The notes under the pieces are model-generated. The model had not been told where the DNA came from, ran no database searches, and saw only the letters and a program-made list of their open reading frames with translations. Below, one piece after another: positions 21,501 through 31,496 of a stretch of DNA of 64,000 nt (position 1 is the first letter of the stretch; every line of letters begins with the position of its first letter). The DNA lies in the NCBI GenBank assembly GCA_903772945.1, contig CAICTM010000482.1, positions 1-64,000 of the forward strand, read 5' to 3'. This stretch comes from Seminavis robusta (taxonomy: Eukaryota > Bacillariophyta > Bacillariophyceae > Naviculales > Naviculaceae). The position numbers and the translations under genes were made by a program.

Positions 21501-24500
21501 AGCAATAAATGCACGTCAAGGGCTGCTGACAGAAGGTTCTTGTACTCTGTCGAAAGACCAAATGTTCTTCTCCTGCAGGCTCGTACTGCAACTGAGTCCG
21601 CCAGTGCGTGCAGCCTGTTGCGAAATGATTGGAGTAACTCGTTGTCGGCAAGGCGGCAACGCAAGTCGTTAAGGGCCAAAATCTTTGATATGGCTTCGTT
21701 GCTCAATACGTCCTTCTGCAGCTGCAACACTTGACGAATGATTGAAGCGTACTCGTGAGGTCGTTCAGTCTTAAAGGTGAAGGTCGAAATTTTTTCGACC
21801 AATCCTTTTTCGATTTTCAAGGTGTCTTGGATGGTTGCCAGTGTGGTGTCCAGAGCAGTATACAGGTCTCGTTCTGCCCACGCTTCCAGCAAATTCTGTG
21901 CTCCGAACCAACCACTTCCTTCGACAAAGTGTTCCACTTCGTGGTCGTAACTACCACGAGCTGCTTGTCTCACATATGCCTGGCTTCTCGTCAGGTACAT
22001 TTGTGCAATATGCAAGTTGGACGAAAACTGGTGGATAGAGTGGTTTGCTCGCTGAAGAGACGACTCGTGAGGTTGAATGTGTCTCAATAAAAGCTTGGCA
22101 ACTTCATTTTGGGCCGCGTCAAGATGACACAGCTCCTGCGTTATGTACCCTTCCCAAAGAGCTTGTCGATCTTGCTGATCTTCGAAGGAGTACGCAGATG
22201 AGACCTGCAGAGCGTTTTCGGCGCGCTGGTGATCCCAAATATGTTTGATGTGATGCCAGGGGGCGCTCTGAATAACACGAGTTGTGTCATCAAATTCTGC
22301 TGTAAAGTAGTAGTGAGGCAAGTCGAGATCTGCGAGTGACACCTGAGGTTCAACGTCGTCGTCATCGTCGATGTCCACCTTCTCGAGGACAGAAAACAGA
22401 GACGAGGTTGAAAGGGGGGGATTCCGGTTCCGTAACGCCTGCTTATAATTTTGTCTTTGTCTTCTGGCAAATCGTGCCACTGGCGTTGATAAGTCAGATA
22501 TCGGAAGTCGCAGAGAGATGCGGAGGTCCTGTTGCGCAGCGGACTCTGCCCATTCCAGATCCAAGCTTGCTCTTTCGTCGTCTTCGACATGCTCACTGTC
22601 GTCTTCACTGAAAAAAGAGCTTTCCAGAACGGGGTGTGTCAATACAACTTGTTTCGGTGGTTGATTTTGCTGGGTCTCGGTTAAAGCTCTCGCAGTTTCG
22701 TGCTGCTCCTGGACGGCGCAATCTACTTGGAGGGAAGCCAAGGGAGCAAGTTTTGGCCCTGAGGAGTCTCCCGATGCACTCTGTGTTGGCTTTGAAGGTG
22801 AGGATGCTGCCGCGGTTAACCGAGGGCGCGCCCCTCTACTGCATTCGTTGCGGATTGTTGCAGGTTCTTCTTGTTCGTCTTGTGCTACGGCAACATTGAC
22901 TGGAGACTCTGCAAAGCCTTCGCGTTCACCTCTGTTTGGCAATACATGGCATGCACCAGTGGACACAGGAGCATGTTGATCTCCTGTTTCTCCAGCAGCG
23001 CAAAAGTCTCCGAAAGATTCTTCATCTTCGTCTCGCTCTGACATGCATACTGCAGATGGGACATCCATTTGGGCGACCGATTCGTTGTTTGGTTGTACAG
23101 GCGTGTCCTGTGTGATCTCAGGAGGCTCGTCGAGTCTGTCCGTATCCACAAAATCATCGCAGACACTTGATTCTTCGAGACTGGTCACATCTTTCTGGCT
23201 ATCCTCTCCACGTGCCAAATCAATATACCTTGCAGAGGTTTTGTGCTGGTTGCGTTCCTCTTCTGGTAACACTTCTATCCGTTCCAGAGTTTTGCTGTTG
23301 TTTTCCGTGTCAGACGATAGTGACGAGTCTGCCACAGATTGAATACAGGAGCCAAGGACGGCGTCTTCTCCGTCAGCTTGAGGTTCTACATTGGTTGGCG
23401 CCATAGCCTCCTCATCCACATTGCCAACTTGTACTGTTTTGTCAACCTGAGTCAATTCAGCAGCTTCTGCGTCAGTGTTTGTGGGCTCTTGCGCAGTCTG
23501 GGCAAGCTCCTTTTCAGTAACTTCCTGTTCCAGCTTTGTTGCCAGGTTGCATGTTTCCAATAGCACTTGGTTTCTCTCCTTTGCGCCATTTGCCGTGTCG
23601 AAGGTTCTGTTGAACTCGTCTGTCGGCAAAGATTTCAATATTTGCACTGCTTCTTCCACCATGAATTCTTCTTGGCTCTTCTCTTCCTCCTCGGACTCTA
23701 TTTTTTGAACTTCTTTGGCTCTTTCCTGATCATCGCCTTCCTCTTTGGGCTGGATAGATTCTTCTTGGACGATCTGTTGTGGCCCACCTTCATCTTCCAC
23801 ATTGCCGTCTACTTTGCTTTCTGTAGCCTCGGACAGACCTCCCCCAGGGTGTGGCGTGGCGAAGATGTTGTTGGATTTTTCATCGTTGAAGGATGGAGTA
23901 GCCACAATGGCTTGTTGGAAATCTCCAAAGTCGTCTGAATCTGGTGAATTAAGCTGTTCAGCAGCAGAAGGAGCAGCAGCATCATCATCAGCAGCATCCT
24001 CCTGATGATTTCCATTCTTGATGGTTGGAGTAGCAAAAGCATCTTCATTCATGTCAAAGTTGGCTTCAAACTGAAATGATTTTTCTTCCTCCTGCATTTG
24101 TTGTTGGTGTGTTTCTTCCCTTTCACTCAGGTAATTGCCTAGGTAGCCTTCCATATCCCATGGTTGATTCAAGTACTCAAGATATTCCTGACTGGTTTTC
24201 TCGTCTGTTTCCCACTCTTCTATACCATCTAATAGCCAATCATAGTCACGACCGGGCACATAGCTAGAGGGAGCTTCAGGAGGCACCACTATAGCCGAGG
24301 AGTTTGTCTTTTTGGGGCCCACATAAGAGTAGAGAGAAAACATGGCTTGATCAATAGTGGCAGTGGTCTTTTGGTTTGTCGTGGTAGAAATCACAGAAGC
24401 GTTGGAAGAGGAAGATCGGCGACGATCCAGTGGCCGTCTCGCAGGATCTCGAAATCCAGATCTGGAAGTATTGCCATCTTCATGGTCCTGAAAATCCACC

Positions 24501-24673
24501 GCTGAGGGAGACGCCAAGCTATGGATGGAGTGCTTCAACCAAACCTTGACACGGCGCGCTTTTTGGGCTCGGGGATTCGTCGGTTCCGTCCAAGCAATGG
24601 CAGCAGTGTCCACCATCTCCTGTGCGGCTCCACCGCTGGTGCCGGTTCTACTGGGAGACGCTCTCGTCGTCAT
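18531..24673 (-). CDS. VPS50: VPS50/syndetin, EARP tethering-complex subunit
   Basis: Four exons: 24673-20471, 20397-19282, 19183-18788 and 18722-18531, giving about 1,968 residues. Introns are 73, 98 and 65 bp, all GT-AG and phase 0. The joins restore family sequence such as ARRVVSE|VIQVGPGWEE and YYPKK|DVMAWIIENH. The VPS54_N-like helical part starts near residue 800 (APWHHIKHIWDHQRAENAL). The syndetin C-terminal domain contains DVSVVFANLCDLYFTTVFR, ATLEADLCAPL, WSCLGIAALLD and GFARIPYCSTEGRAQMNMDL, all close to plant and animal syndetins. Syndetin replaces VPS54 in the GARP-related EARP complex (with VPS51-53) and tethers recycling endosomal vesicles. The first ~780 residues are an acidic, Gln/Glu-rich extension absent from animal syndetin (about 960 residues). 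They carry two FGDF motifs (DDFGDF near residue 246, ESFGDF near 554). Confidence 0.93.
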
Positions 24674-25062
24674 GGTCTGAGTATTTCATCAAGTGATTGA
24701 CAGTCGCAGTCGTCTTGTGGTGGTAACATCGCCTTCCGAAGCATTGGCAAAAGCTTGGAAGCCGTCCATACGGGACATCTAATTGTTCGGCGAATCACGA
24801 GTCAGGCCACCGCGCTGAGACCGTTGTCACAATTTCTTCACAAACCACACAAACACTTCCCAACCAAAGCAACGAGCAGTGAAGCTTCTACGTCGATTGA
24901 TCTCTTGCCAGTACAGTGACTTCATACATCTTGTTGATTCAAAGAGTCAAAAGCGAAATAAGACAGTGAGAGCAACGGCCGTCAGACAGAACGACAGGCA
25001 GCAAGGCAGAAGCGACACAGCCGCTATTCCTTCATACAAACTTCCCTCTTGCCATTTCAACC
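24674..25062. promoter_or_regulatory. Divergent promoter region between VPS50 and LRR gene
   Basis: A 389-bp spacer separates two head-to-head starts (ATG 24673 minus, ATG 25063 plus). It must hold both promoters. No specific motif is recognised. Confidence 0.5.
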
Positions 25063-26250
25063 ATGGAAGAGACGCTTGTGATTCGCATCAGACACGTGGG
25101 TGATATAGCTGCTATCACTGCTTGGAAACGAGACGGCAACCTCCAGAATCCTGTTTCTCTCAAGATATATCTCCAACCACGTGCCCACAATGTTGAGTTC
25201 TTCGATTCCAGCATGATAATGATAGCGATCTCCGTAAGGCGAATGACAAACTTGAAAAAATTGGAGATCTCTCACGACGAAGAAGCCACGGATGGACAAG
25301 TTTCCTATGCTTCAATTTATGCAATTACCAAGGCTATCGAGCCCCTCCGTCGCCTTGAAAATCTTGTCATTGGTCGCGATGTCAAGCTGTTTGGTCGGAA
25401 ATGTTTTTTCGAAGACTTTGGAGCTGTTGTGTCTCAGTTACCTCTTACGTGTTTAAGATTCAAATGCTCCTGGGAGACGATTGGTCCAAAGCCATTCGAT
25501 ATGCCTCCCTTCCGACCAGTACTTCGGGCCATTCCTTTGATCCGAAGTCTACAAGAACTTTCATTTCATGAGCGTGTATCGAGACATTGGCTAGAAGCTG
25601 AACTGTCCCAGGAAGAGATTGAAACTTACTTCCGTGCAAGTCTTGAGCTACCAGAGCTCCTTTCATTTATCGTTTGTGATGGTTTGGTCAGAAATGACAA
25701 GATCCTCAAAACACTGTCACAAGCGGCAGCCAAGAATGAGTTCCTGGATTTCATGATGATTCCTTGTTTTGAATTAGGGAAAACTGGATCCATCGCCCTT
25801 TCCAAGCTAGTCCTGACAATGCGCAACATGTCAACGCTGGTTATCACTGTTCAGTCATTTCAATCTCGAGCCAATCGTAAGGATATCCTAGAAGAGATTA
25901 TACTCAGCGTTGGAAACTCCAAGTTGGCTGATTTCGAATTGACCACCATGGTAATGGACACCAAAGAACTTCTCCCTTGTGTTTTGTGTACATTCAAAGC
26001 AGCATTGCAAGACAACTACACATTGAAAGAAGCCACCCTGAAACTGTGGGGAGAAGATGTCGCGGACGAAGAGAGCAACTTTTTGCTGGAAATGAACCGC
26101 CTAGGTCGTGGCGAACTTGTCCGCACCGCCTACAAACCAGAAGGTTGCAACCGTGGCGGCTGGATGAAAATGTTCGAGGCGGCCGGAGATAATCTGACCA
26201 AGCTCTACTGTTTGCTACGTTACAACCATCACTTCCTGCTTGAAAACTAA
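25063..26250 (+). CDS. RNI-like/leucine-rich-repeat protein
   Basis: Single exon, 395 residues, starting at ATG 25063 in context ACCATGG. Irregular leucine-rich units are visible: MTNLKKLEIS, LRRLENLVIG, LPLTCLRFKC, IRSLQELSFH, LPELLSFIVC, MRNMSTLVIT and SKLADFELTT, spaced about 30-50 residues. The C-terminus (LGRGELVRT, GGWMKMFEAAGDN, LYCLLRYNHHFLLEN) matches the closing segment common to many diatom RNI-like proteins, where a conserved 'LY.LLR.NP' helix caps the solenoid. Likely a protein-interaction scaffold. No F-box or enzymatic domain is seen. Divergently transcribed from VPS50. Confidence 0.75.
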   Translation: MEETLVIRIRHVGDIAAITAWKRDGNLQNPVSLKIYLQPRAHNVEFFDSSMIMIAISVRRMTNLKKLEISHDEEATDGQVSYASIYAITKAIEPLRRLENLVIGRDVKLFGRKCFFEDFGAVVSQLPLTCLRFKCSWETIGPKPFDMPPFRPVLRAIPLIRSLQELSFHERVSRHWLEAELSQEEIETYFRASLELPELLSFIVCDGLVRNDKILKTLSQAAAKNEFLDFMMIPCFELGKTGSIALSKLVLTMRNMSTLVITVQSFQSRANRKDILEEIILSVGNSKLADFELTTMVMDTKELLPCVLCTFKAALQDNYTLKEATLKLWGEDVADEESNFLLEMNRLGRGELVRTAYKPEGCNRGGWMKMFEAAGDNLTKLYCLLRYNHHFLLEN

Positions 26251-29237
26251 GGCAGCCACTTTCAATCTACGGCGCGTGAGAATGGCTCCCCACCGAGGAA
26301 GAACTAAACTCAACAAGAACCAGACCGTATCTCCGGGCATTCAACCAATGTTATGCTGCCGGCATAGCTCTTCTGTCGGTCAGGCTGCTTAACTACTCCG
26401 CACCGAACCAAAGTACGCACGAAGGGACCTCAATCGTTATTGTTTTCAGCATCGTTCGTTACATCAATAATAATAACGAGTCTTAGAAGAACACTGCTGG
26501 CCCCAGTATCTAGGTAGGGGGTACCGGTAGAGGAGTAATGGTAGCTGGTTCTGTAGCCGCAAATTCCCCTTCTTTTGCATAGTCAAAAGAGAACGTGAGC
26601 TAAGCGAAGAAACGTGTTCCCCAACAGTCTTGAAGGCATCGTCGCGACGCCGGTGAGGTTTACGGAAGCACACAGCACAAAAATATTCCCCATCCGCTCC
26701 CCGCTACCGTACCGGTACCTGCGCCCAAAGCCGACACCATGTCACACAAAACGTGTTTTATCATAGCCTCTGCTCCTTTCCTTTGATCTCGGACAAAGCA
26801 AATGGCTGACAATCTAGAAAATGATACGACAAGGCGCATTGGGAAGGTCCAAAGCAGACTCTGCAGCAAGGTACAGAAACTGGAAATTGCTTTCATGTAC
26901 ACCGTTTCCCTCTTTATTAGAAGATGTCCAAGGCGACAAGAATGATAACAATTTGTGCTGCAGCGGTGATGGAAGCACCTTTCCTGTTACCGCGGCTTCT
27001 TCATCTGTTGATACGTACTCTGGGACAAGTATGGAGGATGAAACAGCATGGGGCATATCCGAGAAGGAATGTCAAACCTCTCCTCTCAAAGACTTTGAAG
27101 AAGTCCCTCTAAATGCGATTGGCGTCTGTGTGCCTGGCTACCTTGTGTGTAGACCGACGAAGGAGTTCGGGTGATGTCATTGCCAAGCCACTGCAAAACC
27201 TAAAAGATGGAGAGATTGATAGATTAGAGTGATGACAAGAAGCAACACGGTGCACTGCATGCGAGAAACCTTGGTCAAGCTTGAAAACATGGTAGTGTCG
27301 ATCTCAGACAATCTATCTAATCAGCGAATTTGGTATTTGACCGGCATCTCCCCCGAAAGGAATAAGGTGAAAGAAGACCTACCAAAATCTTCATTGATTG
27401 ACACAAAGCGCAGGCAGCAGCAGCTCACAAACAAAACAAACGAAAACACAGAGGGTCCGATCACTTGAGTTGATTTCATCGCCACGCAACCAAAAAGGGG
27501 GGCGGATCGATAACACGGACCAAGTGTATGACTCTTCATTCCCTCGTTCATCAAGCCAACACACGAAAGAATCACACACCAGACGGGAAAACGATGCAAT
27601 TTGAACAAAAGCGACGGAGTGACTCACAATATTGACTATCGTCTGCCTTGCTTTGCGCTGGAGTTGTTTGAAAGGGGCTTGTTGGTTCTGCATCAATGTC
27701 GCACACTTGCCTTGCAGAATCTTTGCACTCCCAGAGTCAATGTGGGAATATCATGGTTCACATGGAGAGAATGGATTGTCATTTGGTGATGTTTCACTGC
27801 GGTAGGAGGAACAGAACATTCCTGTTTTAGCGTCAACAGAAGGACCGAAAAACTTCATCCATGGCACAAAGTGGGGTTGAGCACCGTCGATACGGACCAA
27901 CAAGACTGTAGCCACCTCTGGGCACTGAAAAGTTCAATCAAAAAGACTCTTCTGAACCTTTCGAGACATCCTGCAACAGCCAACACATGGGCTGACATCA
28001 CTTGGCAGGCACACTTTGCCTGGAGGGCTGCCATATATATTGGCAGTTAATAAGCTTGCCATTTTGGATCGAACAATTCCAGTCCGCGTCTCTTCCCATG
28101 ATGAAACTCTGGGTTGTGATGAATAGGTATGCCATATAAAACCAACAGGTGCTCAGGGTACGCCATGCGAGCTGCTCGAATTTTAGTAAAAACCATGCTC
28201 TGGACTCCAATCATATCCTGCTTGCTCCAAAAACGGCGGAAACGACAATCCGTAGGATCCTCAACCTAACACAAGGGAGCTCCATTGATATCTTGTTGTT
28301 GTTGTTGTCGATGGAATCGATCCAATGTATGACAAGTCAACTGGATACCAAGAGACACACCACTTTCAAGGTCGCTGCGTCGATCGCATGGCTCGAACTG
28401 TTCCTGTGATACAGATTCGTCAAGATTTCTTGCGACCATACTGAAGCCACTTGCGACCATCATTTGGACCATCCAGTTTTGTTGTGTGGCATCTTCTCGA
28501 ACGGCAATAGAGCATAATCGGCATGTCCACAGCCAAAGTTGACCAGGTGGTCCGGAGATTAAACCCAGCTGTTCATTTTGCTGCAAGTAAACACTCGGAA
28601 GATTCTTTCTCCAGCACCCTGCTACCGGTAGACCACAGAGTCGCTACGAAGAAGTCAAGAGGCGACGACTGTCGGTTGTTTGGAAGATGATCACGCCATT
28701 GTCATGGCAAGCGATACTACGAGTATCTTTTAGAAAGAAGATCCGTCATGTTCATGGTATCTCTGCGGAAGTGCGTGGTAGCAACGTTTGACTTCTGAAG
28801 TCCTTTGGTATCAGGTTATGAGCTTCTCACCCTAACCCTACAAAAGGCAAGAAATCCAACTCAGCGCACTCGTCCTTTGCTTTTTAGAAACAACCGACCA
28901 GTCTTCCGTGGGACAGTCCTCCCTCTTCTATCCATCAAACATGTCATTCGGCTGGACTGGGAATTTTGTATGGAGTTGCTGTGATGTTTTGCCAAGAGAG
29001 GAAAATCTAGCTATCTAGACTATCTATCTCCATACGTTTTCCAACGAACTGGTTCTTTATACGTACCAATTAAAACACACTTCACTAGCCATACGTACCG
29101 TACCAACAACTAAAAAAAAATCAACATAACCCAACTAACTATACTCTTGGAGTTCCAAAAAGAGAAAGATATCCATGAACAACGCAAACCTTAACCATGT
29201 CCGCTGCAACTTTCTCATTCAAGTAGTTGCATCCAGG
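26251..29237. other. Gene-poor intergenic stretch
   Basis: About 3 kb without a confident gene. One weak candidate is listed separately (26821-27174). A short CCCTAACCCT telomere-like string at about 28831-28840 is too short to mean anything. A TACCGTACCGGTACC word lies at 26704-26718. Confidence 0.45.
26821..27174 (+). CDS. Doubtful small hypothetical protein
   Basis: A 117-residue frame starts at ATG 26821 in the context TAGAAAATG. It is fairly Ser/Glu-rich in its second half (SSSVDTYSGTSMEDETAWG). No domain, paralogue or splice evidence was found. It may be chance or part of a spliced gene. Confidence 0.2.
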   Translation: MIRQGALGRSKADSAARYRNWKLLSCTPFPSLLEDVQGDKNDNNLCCSGDGSTFPVTAASSSVDTYSGTSMEDETAWGISEKECQTSPLKDFEEVPLNAIGVCVPGYLVCRPTKEFG

Positions 29238-30667
29238 CTACCTGACATGCTTGGGCTGAGGTCTCATCAGTAGGCGGGGAGACGCGTGAGCTTGTGACGG
29301 AGAAATACGCCCCGTTTTGGGAAGAATGGCCACCGGTCTGGCCAATGTCGACCGGACCTTTTGGGACAACGTGGCCCGCACTTCAGCAGGACTTTGGGCT
29401 CCAAAGGTAGGTGACAAACAGGAAGACTTTGCAGGAGTAGTGACACCGACAATATCCATCGTATCTTCCACTTTGGGTATCGGGTAGAGCGCATCCTGTG
29501 TGAGCAAGTAGTTGTAGTCTTCCTTGCCATCGTTGAGCAATGTCAATGCCACCGGATTGAGACAACCCATTCGAGGCGTGAGCGGAGAGTGTGGTGCCGG
29601 GAGAATGTTGGAGGTATTGCTCAAGAAGGAAGAGTTTTGGTTCATACTAGGAAGTGACATGTCAAAGCTAGCGTCATCTACAGTAGCCGAGCTCGCAACC
29701 GTGTCATCGTCCATCATGGATGCTTCTGGTACGGGTTGCATTAGATATGGCAGTTGTTGTTGTTGATGTGGCTCCAGTGGCAAATCGTCGTCGTCGTCAT
29801 CATCTTCCTCGTCTTGTTCTGTGTGTACTTCTACAGACTGATTCTGCTGATCCATGGAGATATCGTGCAACCCCAAGACGCGTTGATTCCTAGAAGAAGC
29901 CGTGGACTTGAGTAGTTCCTTGGAAGGCGTGTAGTTTGTCCCATCAAAACCAATGCGTTTGCTATTCATAGTTGGTGGATGATGATGATGATTCCCTTTA
30001 TTATTTTTCCGATTGGCCGGAGTTAACCGAACAGCCCCCGTAGACAGCAGGCGCTGTTGAGTATGTTTCCCTGGTGGCGTGGAGAATCCCAAGCTTTGAA
30101 AGTGTTTTCGTAAAACTTGGGAAGTGCCCGGCGGTGATTTGGTCGATGGAAAGGAGGATGGCGTTGCTGCTGGACTTGTGTAATGTCTTGGCTGTGGCTT
30201 GTTGTTATTGTTGTTGATGATGGAAGAAGTAGTAGTGTCTACGGCGGCAGGGGACGGAGTGGTTGCGGTGAAGAAGGAGGGACTGATCTTTTGCCGTGGA
30301 GTTTGTCCCGTTAATCGTGTGCGAGCCGGTGTTTTGATAGGAGGAGCTTGAGCTGTCGCACTGGCGGTCGCCGTGGATGATGTCTTTGGGGCTTCGGCGG
30401 ACTGAGAGCTATTGGCGCCAGCATTTTCCTTATCTCTGGGTGTGGCAGCGGCAGCAGCAGAAGCGGCAGTCTCAATCAAGTTTCGTCTGGGAGAGTCGTA
30501 GAGAGATCCCATGAGGAATGGAGAGAACCAAGTCATTGGTTGTCGGGGGACACAGGAGTTTTAGAAGGAGGAAAGAAACAAGGTGTCACCGAAACTGACA
30601 CAGAGAAAACCTACCTTGCTTCTGAAGACATGCCGCCATTGTGAACCGCATTCGGTGTCTCTTCCAT
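29238..30667 (-). CDS. Disordered KEN-box/D-box protein with many TP sites
   Basis: Two start models exist. A single exon from ATG 30536 gives 432 residues. A two-exon model uses 30667-30615 and 30486-29238, with donor GCAAG|GTAGGT and acceptor CTCCCAG|ACG. It keeps frame (SSEAR|RNLIET) and gives about 433 residues; I slightly prefer it. The shared sequence is low-complexity and rich in Pro, Thr, Asn and Gln. TPRDKENAG contains a KEN box and ARTRLTG a D-box (RxxL); both are APC/C degradation signals. More than ten TP/SP sites (TPARTR, TPRQK, STPPGK, LTPANRK, NYTPSK, PLTPR) look like CDK targets. An acidic run (EEDDDDDDDLPLEP) lies in the middle. It could be a cell-cycle regulator turned over in mitosis or G1, but no securin or other family can be assigned. 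Confidence 0.65.
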
Positions 30668-31496
30668 TGTTATAGATTGACTCGACGATTTGATTCCGTC
30701 AGCAATTCCTTCCTCTATTCCGGCTAGTACGGAATGGTTCGACAGCACTGCTCCAAAGACGCAAGCACCGGTGCACCCTGTCTTCTCTCGGGAAACTGTC
30801 GGATGGACAAGCCGTGTCAAGGAGCATTCGAAAACCAAGAGGATTCAATAGATTGTTGCTGGCAAAGTCAAACCGATTCTACTACTCTAGACACTCTTCA
30901 GAAACACAAATCATAACCCGAGGCGAAGGAACCAACAACTTTTGGTCTCCCGACAAGCCGCCAAAAATGAGAGTAAAGACAACATGAACGTCGAGGGAGA
31001 AGAAAGAGGAGACGTTGGCAGTGGTAGTGGCGCGCATCACGCTTCGTTTCAACAATGATTTGTGAAGAAAAGTGTTAATTCCTAAAGTTTAAACCGAATG
31101 TAATGTGACACTGAGTAAATATAGCGATTTAACATGGAGGTTTCCCCTTGGGGTCATTAATTCTTTTGTCAAAATCAAAATGTTGTCACATTTTTGCATT
31201 TTTAGGAAAAACCTGGAAAAATGACTGGGTACCGCGGCAGCACTCCAAGATCGACCAATGAACAAAAGGATCGCCAGGTAGACTGGCACAATAACACAGT
31301 ACATCAGGCTCATTGCATCATCATCATCTGTAATCTATCTGTGAAGGAGTTATTACAACAGACGAGCTGGGTAGATATTGGATTATTATCTAGAGCTGCT
31401 CTAGCCAGAGGAACGAAGCGCTGGAGTTTGGGCGTGAAGTCTTTGTTTCTCCTTTGGATCCATTAACCTTATCCCACCACAGGCGTAGCCGCAGCA
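30668..31496. other. Divergent intergenic region
   Basis: An 829-bp spacer lies between the KEN-box gene (minus) and the TBC gene (plus). No gene recognised; it presumably holds both promoters. Confidence 0.5.

Noticed and set aside
28831-28840. Interstitial telomere sequence CCCTAACCCT
   Set aside because: Fewer than two full units; expected by chance in 64 kb.
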